Positions 17,609-27,736 are shown, numbered from the stretch's first letter. The stretch: 64,000 bases of DNA from Vulcanimicrobiota bacterium (GCA_021107945.1 JAIORV010000064.1:28059-92058); one strand, 5' to 3'. The notes: generated by a model from the letters alone, not told the origin. Program-made: numbers and translations.

Positions 17609-18202
17609 TTGAAAAATAATAAGCACAACCAATCAGGATTCACCGTCCTGGAGATGACAATTGCGACACTCCTCATGGGAATATGCCTTGCCGCAATTTC
17701 ACAGATTATTACCGATTATAACAAATCTCTTCGATACATTCAGGAAAAGGAAAAATGTATCTTTGGAATCCAGATGGGACTTCACCGCATTGCCGATGAG
17801 CTCCGGGAGGCAAACGAAGTGACACATCCAAGTGCAGGAAGTCCTGACAACAAGATCATTTTCAAGAAGCGGGTTCCACCTTTTGAAGACAAAGATTACC
17901 AGACGGATAGCGACGAGCCTGATTTCGGCATATATTTAACCGATCCGTTGAACGAATCGCCCTTGCAAAAGGTCAAGTATTATGTGCAGTCAGGGAATCT
18001 ATACAGGCAGGTTCTGGACGATTCCGATGCGATTATATCAACATCCGCCCTTGCAAGGGATGTAAATGTTCTCAGTGTTACCAGGAAAAAGAACGGCGAG
18101 TTTAAGATCAAGATCACCATAGATGAATTCAGACCCCCGTCACAGCAGGGCGAACCTCTCCCGGATATCGAAACCACAGTGCAGGTTCGGGGGAAAATAT
18201 GA
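17609..18202 (+). CDS. type IV prepilin-like protein (PilW/GspJ type)
   Basis: A 197-residue prepilin: SG10 followed by FTVLEMTIATLLMGICLAAI, with E15 at position +5. The segments YNKSLRYI and LHRIADELREAN resemble the helix continuation of PilW/GspJ minor pilins. The start is TTG at 17609, chosen because GGAGGAG lies four bases upstream and no ATG fits. It belongs to the same operon as the upstream prepilin. The gene is followed by a 362-bp repeat-filled gap. Confidence 0.8.
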   Translation: MKNNKHNQSGFTVLEMTIATLLMGICLAAISQIITDYNKSLRYIQEKEKCIFGIQMGLHRIADELREANEVTHPSAGSPDNKIIFKKRVPPFEDKDYQTDSDEPDFGIYLTDPLNESPLQKVKYYVQSGNLYRQVLDDSDAIISTSALARDVNVLSVTRKKNGEFKIKITIDEFRPPSQQGEPLPDIETTVQVRGKI

Positions 18203-18564
18203 GGTCGGAGCTGAGGTTCCTGGAAAAGTGGTTTTTCAACGCAGAGGTCGCAGAGTTCGCAGAGGATGACCGGAGATCGGATCCCATTTCCCGCTTCTCA
18301 TCTCTCCTTTCCAGATTTGTAGGAGGGACGTCCCCGTCCCGATAAGGATAACGGATAACGGATGCCGGATGTGTTTTTTTTAACCGCAAAGACCACAAAG
18401 GACGCAAAGGGAAAAGATAAGGGAACCCGGATGCTGGATGTGTTTTTTTAAACGCAGAGATCGCAGAGATCGCAGAGGAAAAACTGTTGAAAACATTGAT
18501 ATCTCTGTGTCTTCTGTGTCCTCTGTGGTAAACAGGGAACTTTCAACAAGGAGAATGACCATCA
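18203..18564. repeat. stacked composite CGCAGAG repeats
   Basis: Three repeat blocks follow one another. The first, 18222-18275, is AAGTGGTTTTTCAACGCAG, CGCAGAGTTCGCAGAGGATG and ACCGGAG. An inverted TGTAGGAGGGACGTCCCC hairpin lies at 18317-18345. CCGCAAAGACCACAAAGG follows at about 18382. The last block, 18448-18530, pairs CGCAGAGATCGCAGAGATCG with the facing CTCTGTGTCTTCTGTGTCC. The phrase GATGCCGGATGTGTTTTTTT at 18361-18380 is repeated at 18430-18447. AAGGAG for the next gene lies at 18549-18554. Confidence 0.75.
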
Positions 18565-19155
18565 ATGTCAATATCAAACCGACTCATAAAACAAAACATA
18601 AAACCCCGAAAAAAACGAATAAGTGCCGCAATACTCATTGCAACGCTTTTTCTCTCCCTGATCCTTCTTATCATGGGGATGGCTTTGCTTTCAATCAGAA
18701 CATCCCAGATGAAAACTGCGGTTCTCACGGGGCAGGCTGTAAGGGCAAGGCATATTGCTGAATCGGGAATGGAAGACGCAAAAATAAAGCTCCAGAAATG
18801 TGTTGATTTCCCCCAGCAAGTTGAGGATCAGGAAGAATTCACATATCGTGAAGAGGTTAGCGATTTTGACGGAAACATACTGGGAATATACAGGATCACC
18901 ATCAACCTCAAGAACCGCGGGGAGCACAATTATGTCCAGGTAATTTCTCTGGGTATAACCGGACATATTATTTCAAACCCCACAAGTGAGCAAAAGAAGG
19001 AGTGCATTATAGTCGGGCATAACTCGGATCAATATCTAAGACCCGAGGCAAGAAGACTCATCACGGCAATAATGCCCACAGATCCCCCAACTGTCACCTC
19101 GCCGCATCCCAACAATTATCAGTACATCAACTACTGGGACGGCGGAAGTTACTAG
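18565..19155 (+). CDS. PilX-like minor pilus protein
   Basis: A 196-residue protein with a basic N-terminus (KPRKKR) and a hydrophobic helix (AAILIATLFLSLILLIMGMALL, about 21-42), followed by RARHIAESGMEDAK, the signature of PilX/GspK-related N-termini. Unlike its neighbours it lacks the Gly before the cleavage site and the +5 Glu, as is common for PilX-type subunits. The C-terminus ends in a Pro/Thr/Tyr-rich tail. The AAGGAG lies 11 bases upstream of the ATG. Its place between prepilin genes supports assembly into the same structure. Confidence 0.65.
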   Translation: MSISNRLIKQNIKPRKKRISAAILIATLFLSLILLIMGMALLSIRTSQMKTAVLTGQAVRARHIAESGMEDAKIKLQKCVDFPQQVEDQEEFTYREEVSDFDGNILGIYRITINLKNRGEHNYVQVISLGITGHIISNPTSEQKKECIIVGHNSDQYLRPEARRLITAIMPTDPPTVTSPHPNNYQYINYWDGGSY

Positions 19156-19254
19156 CTCGGAGGACAGAGGACGGATCCCGTTTCCCGCCTCCCGATTCCC
19201 GCTTCCAGCTTCGTGGTAAATTCAACCAAGAATAACCAAATTTGGAGAATCAAA

Positions 19255-21447
19255 ATGAAACATCGCTATCGCAAAAATAAGGGTATGAATTATATCGAAA
19301 TCATCCTCGTGATTTCACTTCTTATGATTTTGGTCGCCTTTGGCGCGCCTTCGCTTGAAAAAGGGAAAAGACAGGCTTCTACAAAGGCGGCGGCGATGAC
19401 GTTTGTGGAGGATTTGAGGGCGGCTAGGCAGAGGGCGATTGACAAGCAAATACCCGTGGCAGTGGTTATACCGTCCAAAGATATCAATGATGTTGAAAGG
19501 GCGCATGCCGTAGGATACTATATTGTAGAAGGACAAAATCAGCCGATAATTACGAAATCAGTTAACTGGAAAGAGAAATATCCGTCATCTTATGTTTTTA
19601 TGGGGTTCTGGGATGTAGAAAATGACATAACAACAACCGCTCAGCCAAAACCCCATGCCAATGATTTTCGGATAGACATACAGAAATGGGGAGGAAGTCT
19701 GAAGGATAGAAGAGATTATGTTTTTCTATTCACGCCCCGGGGTACTGTTAAGACAAACGGCTTACCCAATTTCGATAAAAATTTTCACATTGTTGTCACA
19801 CGCGGGATTAAATATACATGGTCAACCCCTTCAACGGCTGATGCGATGGAGATCGCTCTTAAAACTGGGAAAATAAAAGAGGAAGGCACACAAACAGCAT
19901 TCGAGAATCCTACCAGATTCGGCGAGGTTGATAAAGCCTGGATGTCATCATATACAATCACCGTTACCCCTCTTGGAGATGTAAGTATGGATACTCGCCT
20001 TTTAAAATGGACAGGGACATTTGAAACGGGCGATCCACCTGGAAATCTTATGGCCAATGCCGCCATACCTCCTGAAGTATCCGAGCCACCTGAGAATACC
20101 AATCCGGTTATCAAGGAGGTTGAGATACTTCCCCATCTCAATCCTCTCAACAAAGAGCCTACGGGAGTAACAGTACAAGGCACATGTACGGTTAAATCTC
20201 ACAATACGCTGGTGGTCAAGGCGGAGGACACGGATGGTGATGATCTGTCTGTTACATTCACATGTTCGAAAGACGGCAGTACCTTGACCGCCCCCGATTC
20301 AGGATGGGGATTCTCGAGCCCGGAGACAAAAAATATTCCCATGCAAAGGAGAACATTGGAGGAGAATACAGCTTCAACAGATCCTCCGGATTGGTTTGTA
20401 CTTGAGCCAAATGAAGATGTAAATACCCATGTCCTCTCCGCCGACTGGACTCCGCCGCCGGATTCCATCTCTCCCCATCGTTATCAGATTGATATTCTCG
20501 TGGAAGATAACAGAGGTGGAAAGGCGACCGACAGCATTGTTATTGAGATATTAAGCAGGGAAATTATTGCTTTTATATCCATACGAGATGGGGGGGACTA
20601 TGAGATATACCGTGCAAACTCCGATGGATCAGATGAGAGAAGATTGACAAAATCTGCCAAAAGAGATACAGGCCCCGATATTTCTCCCGACGGACAAAAA
20701 ATAGTCTTCACCTCACAGAGAGATCACGATAACTGGGATATATTCGTGATGAATATTGATGGAACGGAATGCAAGAATCTGACAAAAGACGGAAGTCATA
20801 CCATTGGACGACCTCACTGGTCACCCAACGGGACCGAGATTGCATATTACTCAAGCGAAGGGGGAGGAAATACCATTTATATAATGGATGCCGATGGGAA
20901 CAATAAGGTTAGAGTTGGAAGCACATCAGTAAATGAATCCTCCTGTAAATGGAGACCCGTCGGCGAGGAGGCTCTTGCATTTCAGTCCGGTAATCCCGAC
21001 GGGCAAGTTACAGTTGTGGAAATAAAAAGAAATTCAGATGGATCTATAGATGAAGTTGCAACCCAGAATAGTAGAAAAATTCTGACGGATACAAGCCATG
21101 CTACAAATGGATTACCTAAAAATACAATGAGATGGAACAGGCAAGGCAATAAGATATTTTTTATAAACAACTCCGAATCAAATTCAGACTCGGAGATTGC
21201 ATACATTAATTATACTTATGGCTCGACAACAAAAGAAAATGTACACGAACTCACCAATACTCAGCAGGTGGAGAGATCATTCTGTTTCTCTCCGGATGGA
21301 ACAAAAATCCTGGCAAGTGCCGCTTATAACAATACACCACCGACTAATATCTATCTGATAGAATTGAATAGCACCGGGACGGGAGTGAAAAGCTATGAGA
21401 AATTCCTGTCAGATGGAAATTATGGTCCCTCGTGGTCGCCGTTTTGA
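19255..21447 (+). CDS. giant pseudopilin: prepilin/GspH-like N-terminus, Ig-like domain and TolB-type propeller
   Basis: A 730-residue protein. The N-terminus is a prepilin signal: MKHRYRKNKG10, then MNYIEIILVISLLMILVAFG, with E15 at +5. Residues 11-250 follow the GspH/FimT plan (ARQRAIDKQIPVAVVIPS; FTPRGTVKTNG; SSYTITVTPLGDVS). Residues about 280-440 form an Ig/cadherin-like domain (VVKAEDTDGDDLSV). From about 445 to the end are PD40/TolB-like blades (ISPDGQKIVFTSQRD, WSPNGTEIAYYSS). Ordinary pseudopilins have 150-200 residues. ATG 19255 has GGAG six bases upstream and matches the start of the paralogue; a GTG at 19213 is less likely. It should sit at the tip of, or beside, a pseudopilus with the propeller displayed. 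Confidence 0.82.
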   Translation: MKHRYRKNKGMNYIEIILVISLLMILVAFGAPSLEKGKRQASTKAAAMTFVEDLRAARQRAIDKQIPVAVVIPSKDINDVERAHAVGYYIVEGQNQPIITKSVNWKEKYPSSYVFMGFWDVENDITTTAQPKPHANDFRIDIQKWGGSLKDRRDYVFLFTPRGTVKTNGLPNFDKNFHIVVTRGIKYTWSTPSTADAMEIALKTGKIKEEGTQTAFENPTRFGEVDKAWMSSYTITVTPLGDVSMDTRLLKWTGTFETGDPPGNLMANAAIPPEVSEPPENTNPVIKEVEILPHLNPLNKEPTGVTVQGTCTVKSHNTLVVKAEDTDGDDLSVTFTCSKDGSTLTAPDSGWGFSSPETKNIPMQRRTLEENTASTDPPDWFVLEPNEDVNTHVLSADWTPPPDSISPHRYQIDILVEDNRGGKATDSIVIEILSREIIAFISIRDGGDYEIYRANSDGSDERRLTKSAKRDTGPDISPDGQKIVFTSQRDHDNWDIFVMNIDGTECKNLTKDGSHTIGRPHWSPNGTEIAYYSSEGGGNTIYIMDADGNNKVRVGSTSVNESSCKWRPVGEEALAFQSGNPDGQVTVVEIKRNSDGSIDEVATQNSRKILTDTSHATNGLPKNTMRWNRQGNKIFFINNSESNSDSEIAYINYTYGSTTKENVHELTNTQQVERSFCFSPDGTKILASAAYNNTPPTNIYLIELNSTGTGVKSYEKFLSDGNYGPSWSPF

Positions 21448-21574
21448 GATTTTGATCTCAGGCGTGTATATGAAAAATTGTTGTCAGTCCTATTGGGTAT
21501 TATTTCAGACCACCTCATGGGGAGAGGCAGACAACTTTGATATTCGCAGTTTTTGAATTATCGGGGAGATAAAA

Positions 21575-23746
21575 ATGAAACATCGCTATCGCAAAATCAA
21601 AGGCGTAAACTATATCGAAATCATCCTCGTGATTTCACTTCTTATGATTTTGGTCGCCTTTGGCGCGCCTTCGCTTGAAAAAGGGAAAAGACAGGCAACA
21701 ACGAGGGCGGCGGCGATGACGCTTGTTGAGGATTTGAGGGCGGCAAGGCAGAGGGCGATGGATACGCAGACGCCAATTGCGGTAATTATTCCGTCGGACG
21801 GTGCTAAAACAGCCCATGCAAACGGATATTACATAATGGAGGGTTTCTCGAATCCCAAAATAACGAAATCGGTAAGCTGGAAGGAGAGATATCCGTCATC
21901 TTATATCTTCGTTGGGTTCTGGGATCTCACATCGGGAACAAATACGATAACACAGCCAAAGCCCCACGCAAACGACTTCCGGATAGATATGCAAGAATGG
22001 GGAGGCGACAGGAAAGACAAGGAAGACTATGTTTTCCTTTTCACACCAAGAGGAACCGTGAAAACAAACGGCCTCCCCAATTTCGACGGCAACTTCCATA
22101 TTGCAGTTACAAGGGGGATAGATTACACATTCCCCGCCCCGATAGCGGGAGATGGGACAGTTGTTGCCCTTGATAAGGCAGTTGGCGGGGGATCGTCTAT
22201 AAGTAAGGGTAGAAGTGGAATTGAAACGGCATTTGTAGATCCCGTTTCCACCGGCAAGGTGAATAAAGCCTGGATGTCGTCATATACAATCACCGTCACG
22301 CCCCTGGGAGATGTAAGCCTGGACGGCGGTCTTTTGAAATGGTCGGGGACATTTGAGACAGGCAACCCCCCAGGCGGTCTGATGAGCAATCCTTCACCCG
22401 CGGAACCGCCTCTACTATCTCAAACCGGGGGAAACAAAGACCCGGTTATCCTCGAAGTAGAGATCCTGCCTCACCCGATGCCCAAAATACTTACCACGAC
22501 TTTTTCCGGAGCTGATGCCACCAGCCATGTGAAATTCCATAATACACTGGTCATAAAGGCTCGTGATATTGATGGCGATGACCTTTTTGCAAGTGTTACA
22601 TGCACCCGCGATCCAAACACTCCCGCCGCTCCTGATTCCGGTTGGACATTTTCCGTTCCGGTAATCAAGGATGTCCCGATGCGTCGCACCAAACTGGATT
22701 TTCACAGTGGCTCCGTCCCTGAATATGAAGTAATGGAGCCTAGCAATGATGAAAATACCCACACACTCTCTGTTGACTGGAAGTCTCCCCCTGATTCAAA
22801 TAGTCCCCATAGATATAAGATTAAGGTGACGGTTGTAGATGAAAAAGGCGGAGAAACGGATCTCACGAAATCTCTTGGAAAAGACGCATTGGTTATCGAG
22901 ATCCTTCCAAGGGATGTGATCGCTTACACACGCGGCAGTGATATATGCTTGATGACTCCTGACGGTTCTGTGCAGAGAAACATTACGCAAAACATTTCGT
23001 GGGGTGTGAGCTTTGCGGCAATTTCCCCCGATTGCTCAAAAATCGCATTGATGGGAAAAGGAGAAGTTTGCGTGATGAATATCGATGGAAGCAACCTCAA
23101 ACAGGTAACTAATATGGGAATAACCCATCCAAGTCAACCCAATTGGTCGCCCTGTGGCACAAAAATTCTTTTCGGATCCCATAAAAGAATATATTTGATC
23201 AACGCTGATGGCAGTCATCCTGATACCGGCGCGGCACTTACACCCAAAGATCTTACACGTTCTGACTATGGAACCGGCGATGATTGGCCACGATTTTCAC
23301 CTGATGGAGAATGGATCTCATTTGGCTCGGATAGGTTCTCGGAAGATCCTCCGTATCCCCCCAAGATAATGGTTATGGACACGAACGGAAATAAAATTCA
23401 TGCGCTCTCAAGCTATCCCCACCACGATCACCATTCCACATGGTCTCCAGATGGCAGGTATATTGTCTATAATCGTTATGGTGCTGTACCCCCTTCAACT
23501 GATCCGGACATATTATGGCGGATTGAGATTGACTGGTCAGGACCTTACCCCAAACCCAAGGGACCGGCGGAAAGAATATGTGCCGGTTGGGAGCCATGCT
23601 TTTCTCCGGATGGAACAAGACTTATCTTTGGCTATGACTACGATTTGTATTTTGTCAACTTTGAAGACCAGAGCACATGGTCCAACCCGACAAGGCTTAC
23701 CGATAGCAGCGTCTATATGAGATGGCCATCATGGCAAAGATATTGA
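21575..23746 (+). CDS. giant pseudopilin-propeller paralogue
   Basis: A 723-residue tandem paralogue of the preceding gene. It has the same prepilin start (MKHRYRKIKG10, then VNYIE with E15), the same GspH/FimT-like region, Ig-like domain and C-terminal PD40 blades (SPDGEWISFGSDR, WSPDGRYIVYNRYG). The first 105 or so bases after the ATG are nearly identical in DNA to the first copy, while the propeller has diverged strongly, which fits selection for different ligands or simple age. GGGGAGAT lies upstream of the ATG. The gap of 127 bp carries no repeat seen elsewhere. Confidence 0.82.
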   Translation: MKHRYRKIKGVNYIEIILVISLLMILVAFGAPSLEKGKRQATTRAAAMTLVEDLRAARQRAMDTQTPIAVIIPSDGAKTAHANGYYIMEGFSNPKITKSVSWKERYPSSYIFVGFWDLTSGTNTITQPKPHANDFRIDMQEWGGDRKDKEDYVFLFTPRGTVKTNGLPNFDGNFHIAVTRGIDYTFPAPIAGDGTVVALDKAVGGGSSISKGRSGIETAFVDPVSTGKVNKAWMSSYTITVTPLGDVSLDGGLLKWSGTFETGNPPGGLMSNPSPAEPPLLSQTGGNKDPVILEVEILPHPMPKILTTTFSGADATSHVKFHNTLVIKARDIDGDDLFASVTCTRDPNTPAAPDSGWTFSVPVIKDVPMRRTKLDFHSGSVPEYEVMEPSNDENTHTLSVDWKSPPDSNSPHRYKIKVTVVDEKGGETDLTKSLGKDALVIEILPRDVIAYTRGSDICLMTPDGSVQRNITQNISWGVSFAAISPDCSKIALMGKGEVCVMNIDGSNLKQVTNMGITHPSQPNWSPCGTKILFGSHKRIYLINADGSHPDTGAALTPKDLTRSDYGTGDDWPRFSPDGEWISFGSDRFSEDPPYPPKIMVMDTNGNKIHALSSYPHHDHHSTWSPDGRYIVYNRYGAVPPSTDPDILWRIEIDWSGPYPKPKGPAERICAGWEPCFSPDGTRLIFGYDYDLYFVNFEDQSTWSNPTRLTDSSVYMRWPSWQRY

Positions 23747-23821
23747 ATAAGCACACAATTCAGAAGAGCCATGCCCTTTTATGCTGTTTATAGAAAAATG
23801 TGGGATCCCGGGAGGATCAAA

Positions 23822-24055
23822 ATGAAACGTCGCCATCGCAAAATCAAAGGCGTAAACTATGTTGAAATCATTCTTGTGATTTCTCTTCTTATGGTTTTGT
23901 CGCCTTTAGCGCGACTTCATGGAAAAAAGGAAGATGTTATTGTGATTGGGAATCTAAGGAATTGTTTTTATTTAAGGATAGTCTATGAAATTGACAATGA
24001 AAAGGGGGAGATAAGAACTAATTACATTCTTCCCCATCTCGACAAGCAAAGATAA
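23822..24055 (+). pseudogene. frameshifted third copy of the pseudopilin start
   Basis: The DNA from 23822 repeats the start of the two upstream paralogues (MKRRHRKIKG, then VNYVEIILVISLLMVL). One G is missing in the run that reads TTTTGGTCGCC in the others and TTTTGTCGCC here, near 23899. The frame then reads SPLARLHGKKED instead of VAFGAPSLEKG. Restoring the base brings back only about ten residues before the similarity fades. The shifted frame stays open to 24055, so a 78-residue product could be made, but a decayed duplicate is the simplest view. An in-frame upstream ATG at 23771 exists. Confidence 0.7.
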
Positions 24056-24184
24056 TAGTTTTTAGTGAATGAAACCTTTCTTCAGCCTCATTAAAAAAAG
24101 GGAATATTGCCAGGGATGGTTATTCAACGAAAAGGAAACGATGCAGATTCCGATGAAGGTATGTATTAGAGGGGAGTATTCTAC

Positions 24185-27100
24185 ATGAAAAAAAGACACA
24201 AAGATATTCTTTTTATCATACTCATCACCGTCATTTTTGCATTATTTTGCAAAACTTCCGCCAGATCTCAGGATAAACGGGATCTCAAGAATTACTTCGC
24301 CAACGGCATAAAATTTCGCTCTGAAGGCAAGTATGAAAAAGCTCTCAAATCATTCAAACATGGGCTTCAATTGAGTCTGAAACTCAATCATAAACAGGCG
24401 GAAAGCATATTCCTCGGCAACATCGGTCTGGTATATGCCGATATGGGGGATCTGAAAAATGCAATAAAGTACTCAGAGATGGCATTGGAAATCGCCCGGA
24501 AAACCATGGACAAACGAGAAGAGGGAGGTTGGCTTCTCAACATCGGCGCAATTTATTTCGACTTCGGGGAATATGATAAAGCTCTCAAGTATTTCGAGGA
24601 TGCTCTTCCCCTGGTGAGAATCGGCTCCAACAGAGCAAAAGAGTCCCTCCTCATGGGACACCTCGGACTTTCTTATTCAAAAAAGGGAAACTTCAAAAAA
24701 GCGATGGAATATTTCGAGAAAGCTCTGGAGCTTTCCGGGAAGGCGAAGTATTGGCAGGGTAAGATTGCTGCGCTTGAGCATATGGGGGATACTTATTTGC
24801 AGACAGGAGAATACAAAAAAGCGATTGTCTCTTATAAGAAGAAGGCGGAGGTCGCCCGACGGATCAAGGATAATAGAAACACGGTGCTTGCGCTGATAAA
24901 AATGGGGAGTGTCTATATAAAGCTTGGGGATTATCAACTTGCTGAAAAACATTTCCGGGACGCATTGAAAATTGCGAAATCTGAAAAGCTAAAAGAAGTG
25001 GCGATGGGAAACATGGGAAGCGCGCTTGTGGAGACGGGTAAATATGATGAAGCTCTGAAGCAATATAGATCAGCCCTTGTTATTGCCCGAAAAATCAACG
25101 ACAGGAAGAACGAGGGGAGATGGCTCGGAGGAATCGGCAACATCCATTCCCACAGAGGCGAATATAAAAAGACGCTTGATTATTATGAAAAATCCCTGTC
25201 CATTGCAAGAGAAATCAAGGACAGGCAAAACGAGGGGATTCAGCTTGGAAATATCGGGGCGGTATATCTGAGTCTTGGGGAGTACAACAAGGCACTCGGC
25301 TACTTCAGAACAGCTCTTTCCATAAGCAGGGATATAAGAGGAAAAGCGGCGGCGCTTGAAAATATCGGAATCGCATATACAAAAAAGGGAGAGCCACGGG
25401 CGGCGCTACATTATTATGAAAAAGCTCTGAAAATCTTTAAGAAAATCGGTGACAAACACAGGCAGGGAGTTCACCTTATAAATATCGGAAACGTATATAA
25501 TTACCTCGGCGAGTTTGATGAGGCGATGAAATGCTATGAAAGAGCGCGGGTTATTTTAGAGAAGGTCGGAGACAAGAAGGCGACGAGTAGAATCCTTGGG
25601 AATACGGGGATTATTCACCTGAAACAGGCAGAATATGATAAAGCCCTTGATTGTTTTACAAAAGCGCTGGAGATTGCCGAGGACATCGGGGACAGAAGCA
25701 GTATATTCGTATGGTTCTACAACAAGGGGCTAACATATCGCCGGATGAAGAAAAACAAGGAAGCTATCGAGAATTTCAAGAAAGCTATATCAGTACTTGA
25801 AGATTTGAGGGGAGCTATAAAGATCGACGAGCTAAAATCATCGTTCATCAAACAATATATCGATGTATATGAGATGCTCATCGAGCTTCTGTTTCAAAAA
25901 GGGATGTATAAAGAAGCTTTTCACTATGCCGAGAGGAGTAAGGCAAGGAATTTTCTCGATGCATTGGGCAACAGGAGAATAGTTCCACGAAAAGCAGGCG
26001 ACAGAGAGTTGGCAAACAAAGAGAGGGAGCTTCTCGCCCGGATTCGATCAATGGAAAAGATGAAGGAGAATCTGAAGGGCAAGGAGCTTGAAGCCCTCTA
26101 CGACAGGATAAGAAGCGCCCGTGATGATTATGATAAAGTCCTGGCGAAGTTGATAATATCAAATCCCGATTATGCATCCCTCATCACGATAAAACCGGCT
26201 GAAATAGAGGAGATACAAAACTTACTTTCTCCCGATGAAATAATAATCGAGTATCTCACAGGCGAAAATAAGACTTATGTATGGACAATAACCAGAGATG
26301 AATTCACACATCACGAAGTAAATAAAACATCGAAAGATATTTCAAACAAGGTCGAGTTTTTGAGGGATGAAATTATCCTTTCTCCGGGAACGGTTATTGA
26401 AGAGGAGGATATCGAATACTGCAGGAAACGACTTTCCGGGTTTTATTCTGTAATCCTGAAGCCTGTGCGAAATGATATCGGTGAAAGGAAAAACCTGGTA
26501 ATCGTACCCCATGGATCGCTTCACTATGTGCCTTTTTGCGCCCTGATTGACGAAGACGGGAAATACATCGCTGAGAGATTTTCCGTCCTCACCGAGCCAT
26601 CCGCATCAGCATTTGCCCTTTTCCGTAAGAGAAAAAAGAATCGCCCGGATTCGTTTATCGGTTATGCACTGGGAAATATCGGGGAAAAAGGAAATGGAAA
26701 TAGAAGGGGCGGAAAAGAAGCTCACCCGGTAAACGGCAAGTCGAATCATAAATTAATGACAGGCAAGAATAAGGACAAGAAAAATGTTGAGCCTTTAACA
26801 GGCTTGACAAGATCAGGCTACCCTCCCTTGCCGGGATCAAAAGAAGAAGTTGAGATGATTGGAAAGATTCTGAGGAAGAGAGAAATTCCGTTTACCTGCT
26901 TTATAGAGAATAAATTCACGGTGGAGACGGCGAGGAAGTCGGCGCCTTCCGGGGGATATGTGCATTTCTCAACCCACGGTTTTCTCTCTCCCCGGGCGAA
27001 GGGTAGGTTCTCCGGAATCGTGGCATCTGACGGCTATATATACATTATGGATATATTCAACTGGAACCTGAACGCCGATATGGTCGTACTATCGGCTTGT

Positions 27101-27367
27101 AAAACCGGACTGGGGAAATTGTTGAAAGGCGATGATATGGTCTGTCTTCCCAGGGCGTTTATTCAGGCGGGTGCAGATAATTTAGTAGCAACATTATGGA
27201 GTGTGCAGGATGAATCGACACGCGATCTCATGGTTGAGTTTTACAAGCGAATCTTATCGGGAGAGTCGAAATCCGGGGCAATGAGAAATGCACAGTTGAA
27301 AATCATGAAGAAATATAAACATCCATATTTCTGGGCGCCCTTTGTTCTGTTCGGGAAGGGAAATTGA
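24185..27367 (+). CDS. exported TPR-CHAT domain protein
   Basis: A 1060-residue protein. A signal peptide (MKKRHKDILFIILITVIFAL, cleaved near residue 28) is followed by about 12 TPR units from 33 to 560 (GKYEKALKSFKHGLQL, GEYDKALKYFEDALPL and similar). A coiled linker lies at about 610-660. The C-terminal CHAT domain (about 730-1060) belongs to the caspase-like peptidase clan. The catalytic pair is intact: H931 in VHFSTHGF and C972 in VVLSACKTG. CHAT proteases are known in type III CRISPR and other defence settings, but are also common as secreted TPR-CHAT proteins of unknown role in multicellular or candidate-phylum bacteria. GAGGGGAG precedes the ATG. It directly follows the pilin cluster. 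Confidence 0.88.
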   Translation: MKKRHKDILFIILITVIFALFCKTSARSQDKRDLKNYFANGIKFRSEGKYEKALKSFKHGLQLSLKLNHKQAESIFLGNIGLVYADMGDLKNAIKYSEMALEIARKTMDKREEGGWLLNIGAIYFDFGEYDKALKYFEDALPLVRIGSNRAKESLLMGHLGLSYSKKGNFKKAMEYFEKALELSGKAKYWQGKIAALEHMGDTYLQTGEYKKAIVSYKKKAEVARRIKDNRNTVLALIKMGSVYIKLGDYQLAEKHFRDALKIAKSEKLKEVAMGNMGSALVETGKYDEALKQYRSALVIARKINDRKNEGRWLGGIGNIHSHRGEYKKTLDYYEKSLSIAREIKDRQNEGIQLGNIGAVYLSLGEYNKALGYFRTALSISRDIRGKAAALENIGIAYTKKGEPRAALHYYEKALKIFKKIGDKHRQGVHLINIGNVYNYLGEFDEAMKCYERARVILEKVGDKKATSRILGNTGIIHLKQAEYDKALDCFTKALEIAEDIGDRSSIFVWFYNKGLTYRRMKKNKEAIENFKKAISVLEDLRGAIKIDELKSSFIKQYIDVYEMLIELLFQKGMYKEAFHYAERSKARNFLDALGNRRIVPRKAGDRELANKERELLARIRSMEKMKENLKGKELEALYDRIRSARDDYDKVLAKLIISNPDYASLITIKPAEIEEIQNLLSPDEIIIEYLTGENKTYVWTITRDEFTHHEVNKTSKDISNKVEFLRDEIILSPGTVIEEEDIEYCRKRLSGFYSVILKPVRNDIGERKNLVIVPHGSLHYVPFCALIDEDGKYIAERFSVLTEPSASAFALFRKRKKNRPDSFIGYALGNIGEKGNGNRRGGKEAHPVNGKSNHKLMTGKNKDKKNVEPLTGLTRSGYPPLPGSKEEVEMIGKILRKREIPFTCFIENKFTVETARKSAPSGGYVHFSTHGFLSPRAKGRFSGIVASDGYIYIMDIFNWNLNADMVVLSACKTGLGKLLKGDDMVCLPRAFIQAGADNLVATLWSVQDESTRDLMVEFYKRILSGESKSGAMRNAQLKIMKKYKHPYFWAPFVLFGKGN

Positions 27368-27609
27368 ATGTTGAGGCCGGACCATTCATTCCTCCGCCCC
27401 ATTGGCCGTTACTGAACAAAAAATATGGCACTCCTGATCAACTCCTGCGAAGGATCCAGGAATTGATTGAGAATCAGAAAACACTCAAATACAGGCTTTT
27501 TGTCAGGAGCATATATCACATCCTAAGGTCAGGAAATTTGTCGGATTCTATAATGTCACAAATCGGACATACCAATTATTTTCCACATCGGGACTTGAAA
27601 ATATCCTGA
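27364..27609 (+). CDS. possible small protein overlapping the CHAT gene end
   Basis: An 81-residue frame starting with TTG at 27364, four bases inside the preceding stop region. The sequence has a plausible helical middle (DQLLRRIQELIENQKTLKYR), but no family, signal or ribosome site of its own beyond coupling to the upstream gene. It may be real by translational coupling, or chance. Confidence 0.25.
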   Translation: MNVEAGPFIPPPHWPLLNKKYGTPDQLLRRIQELIENQKTLKYRLFVRSIYHILRSGNLSDSIMSQIGHTNYFPHRDLKIS

Positions 27610-27736
27610 AAAAGTTATACTATTTTAATGCAGGATAGGCTTCCTTCCTCTGTTTTAGCGGCGAGATGCCACTTCTGCAAAGAGGGAAAAGAGGGGACTG
27701 ATCATTTGCATTAAGCGAATGGTCATATAATATATT

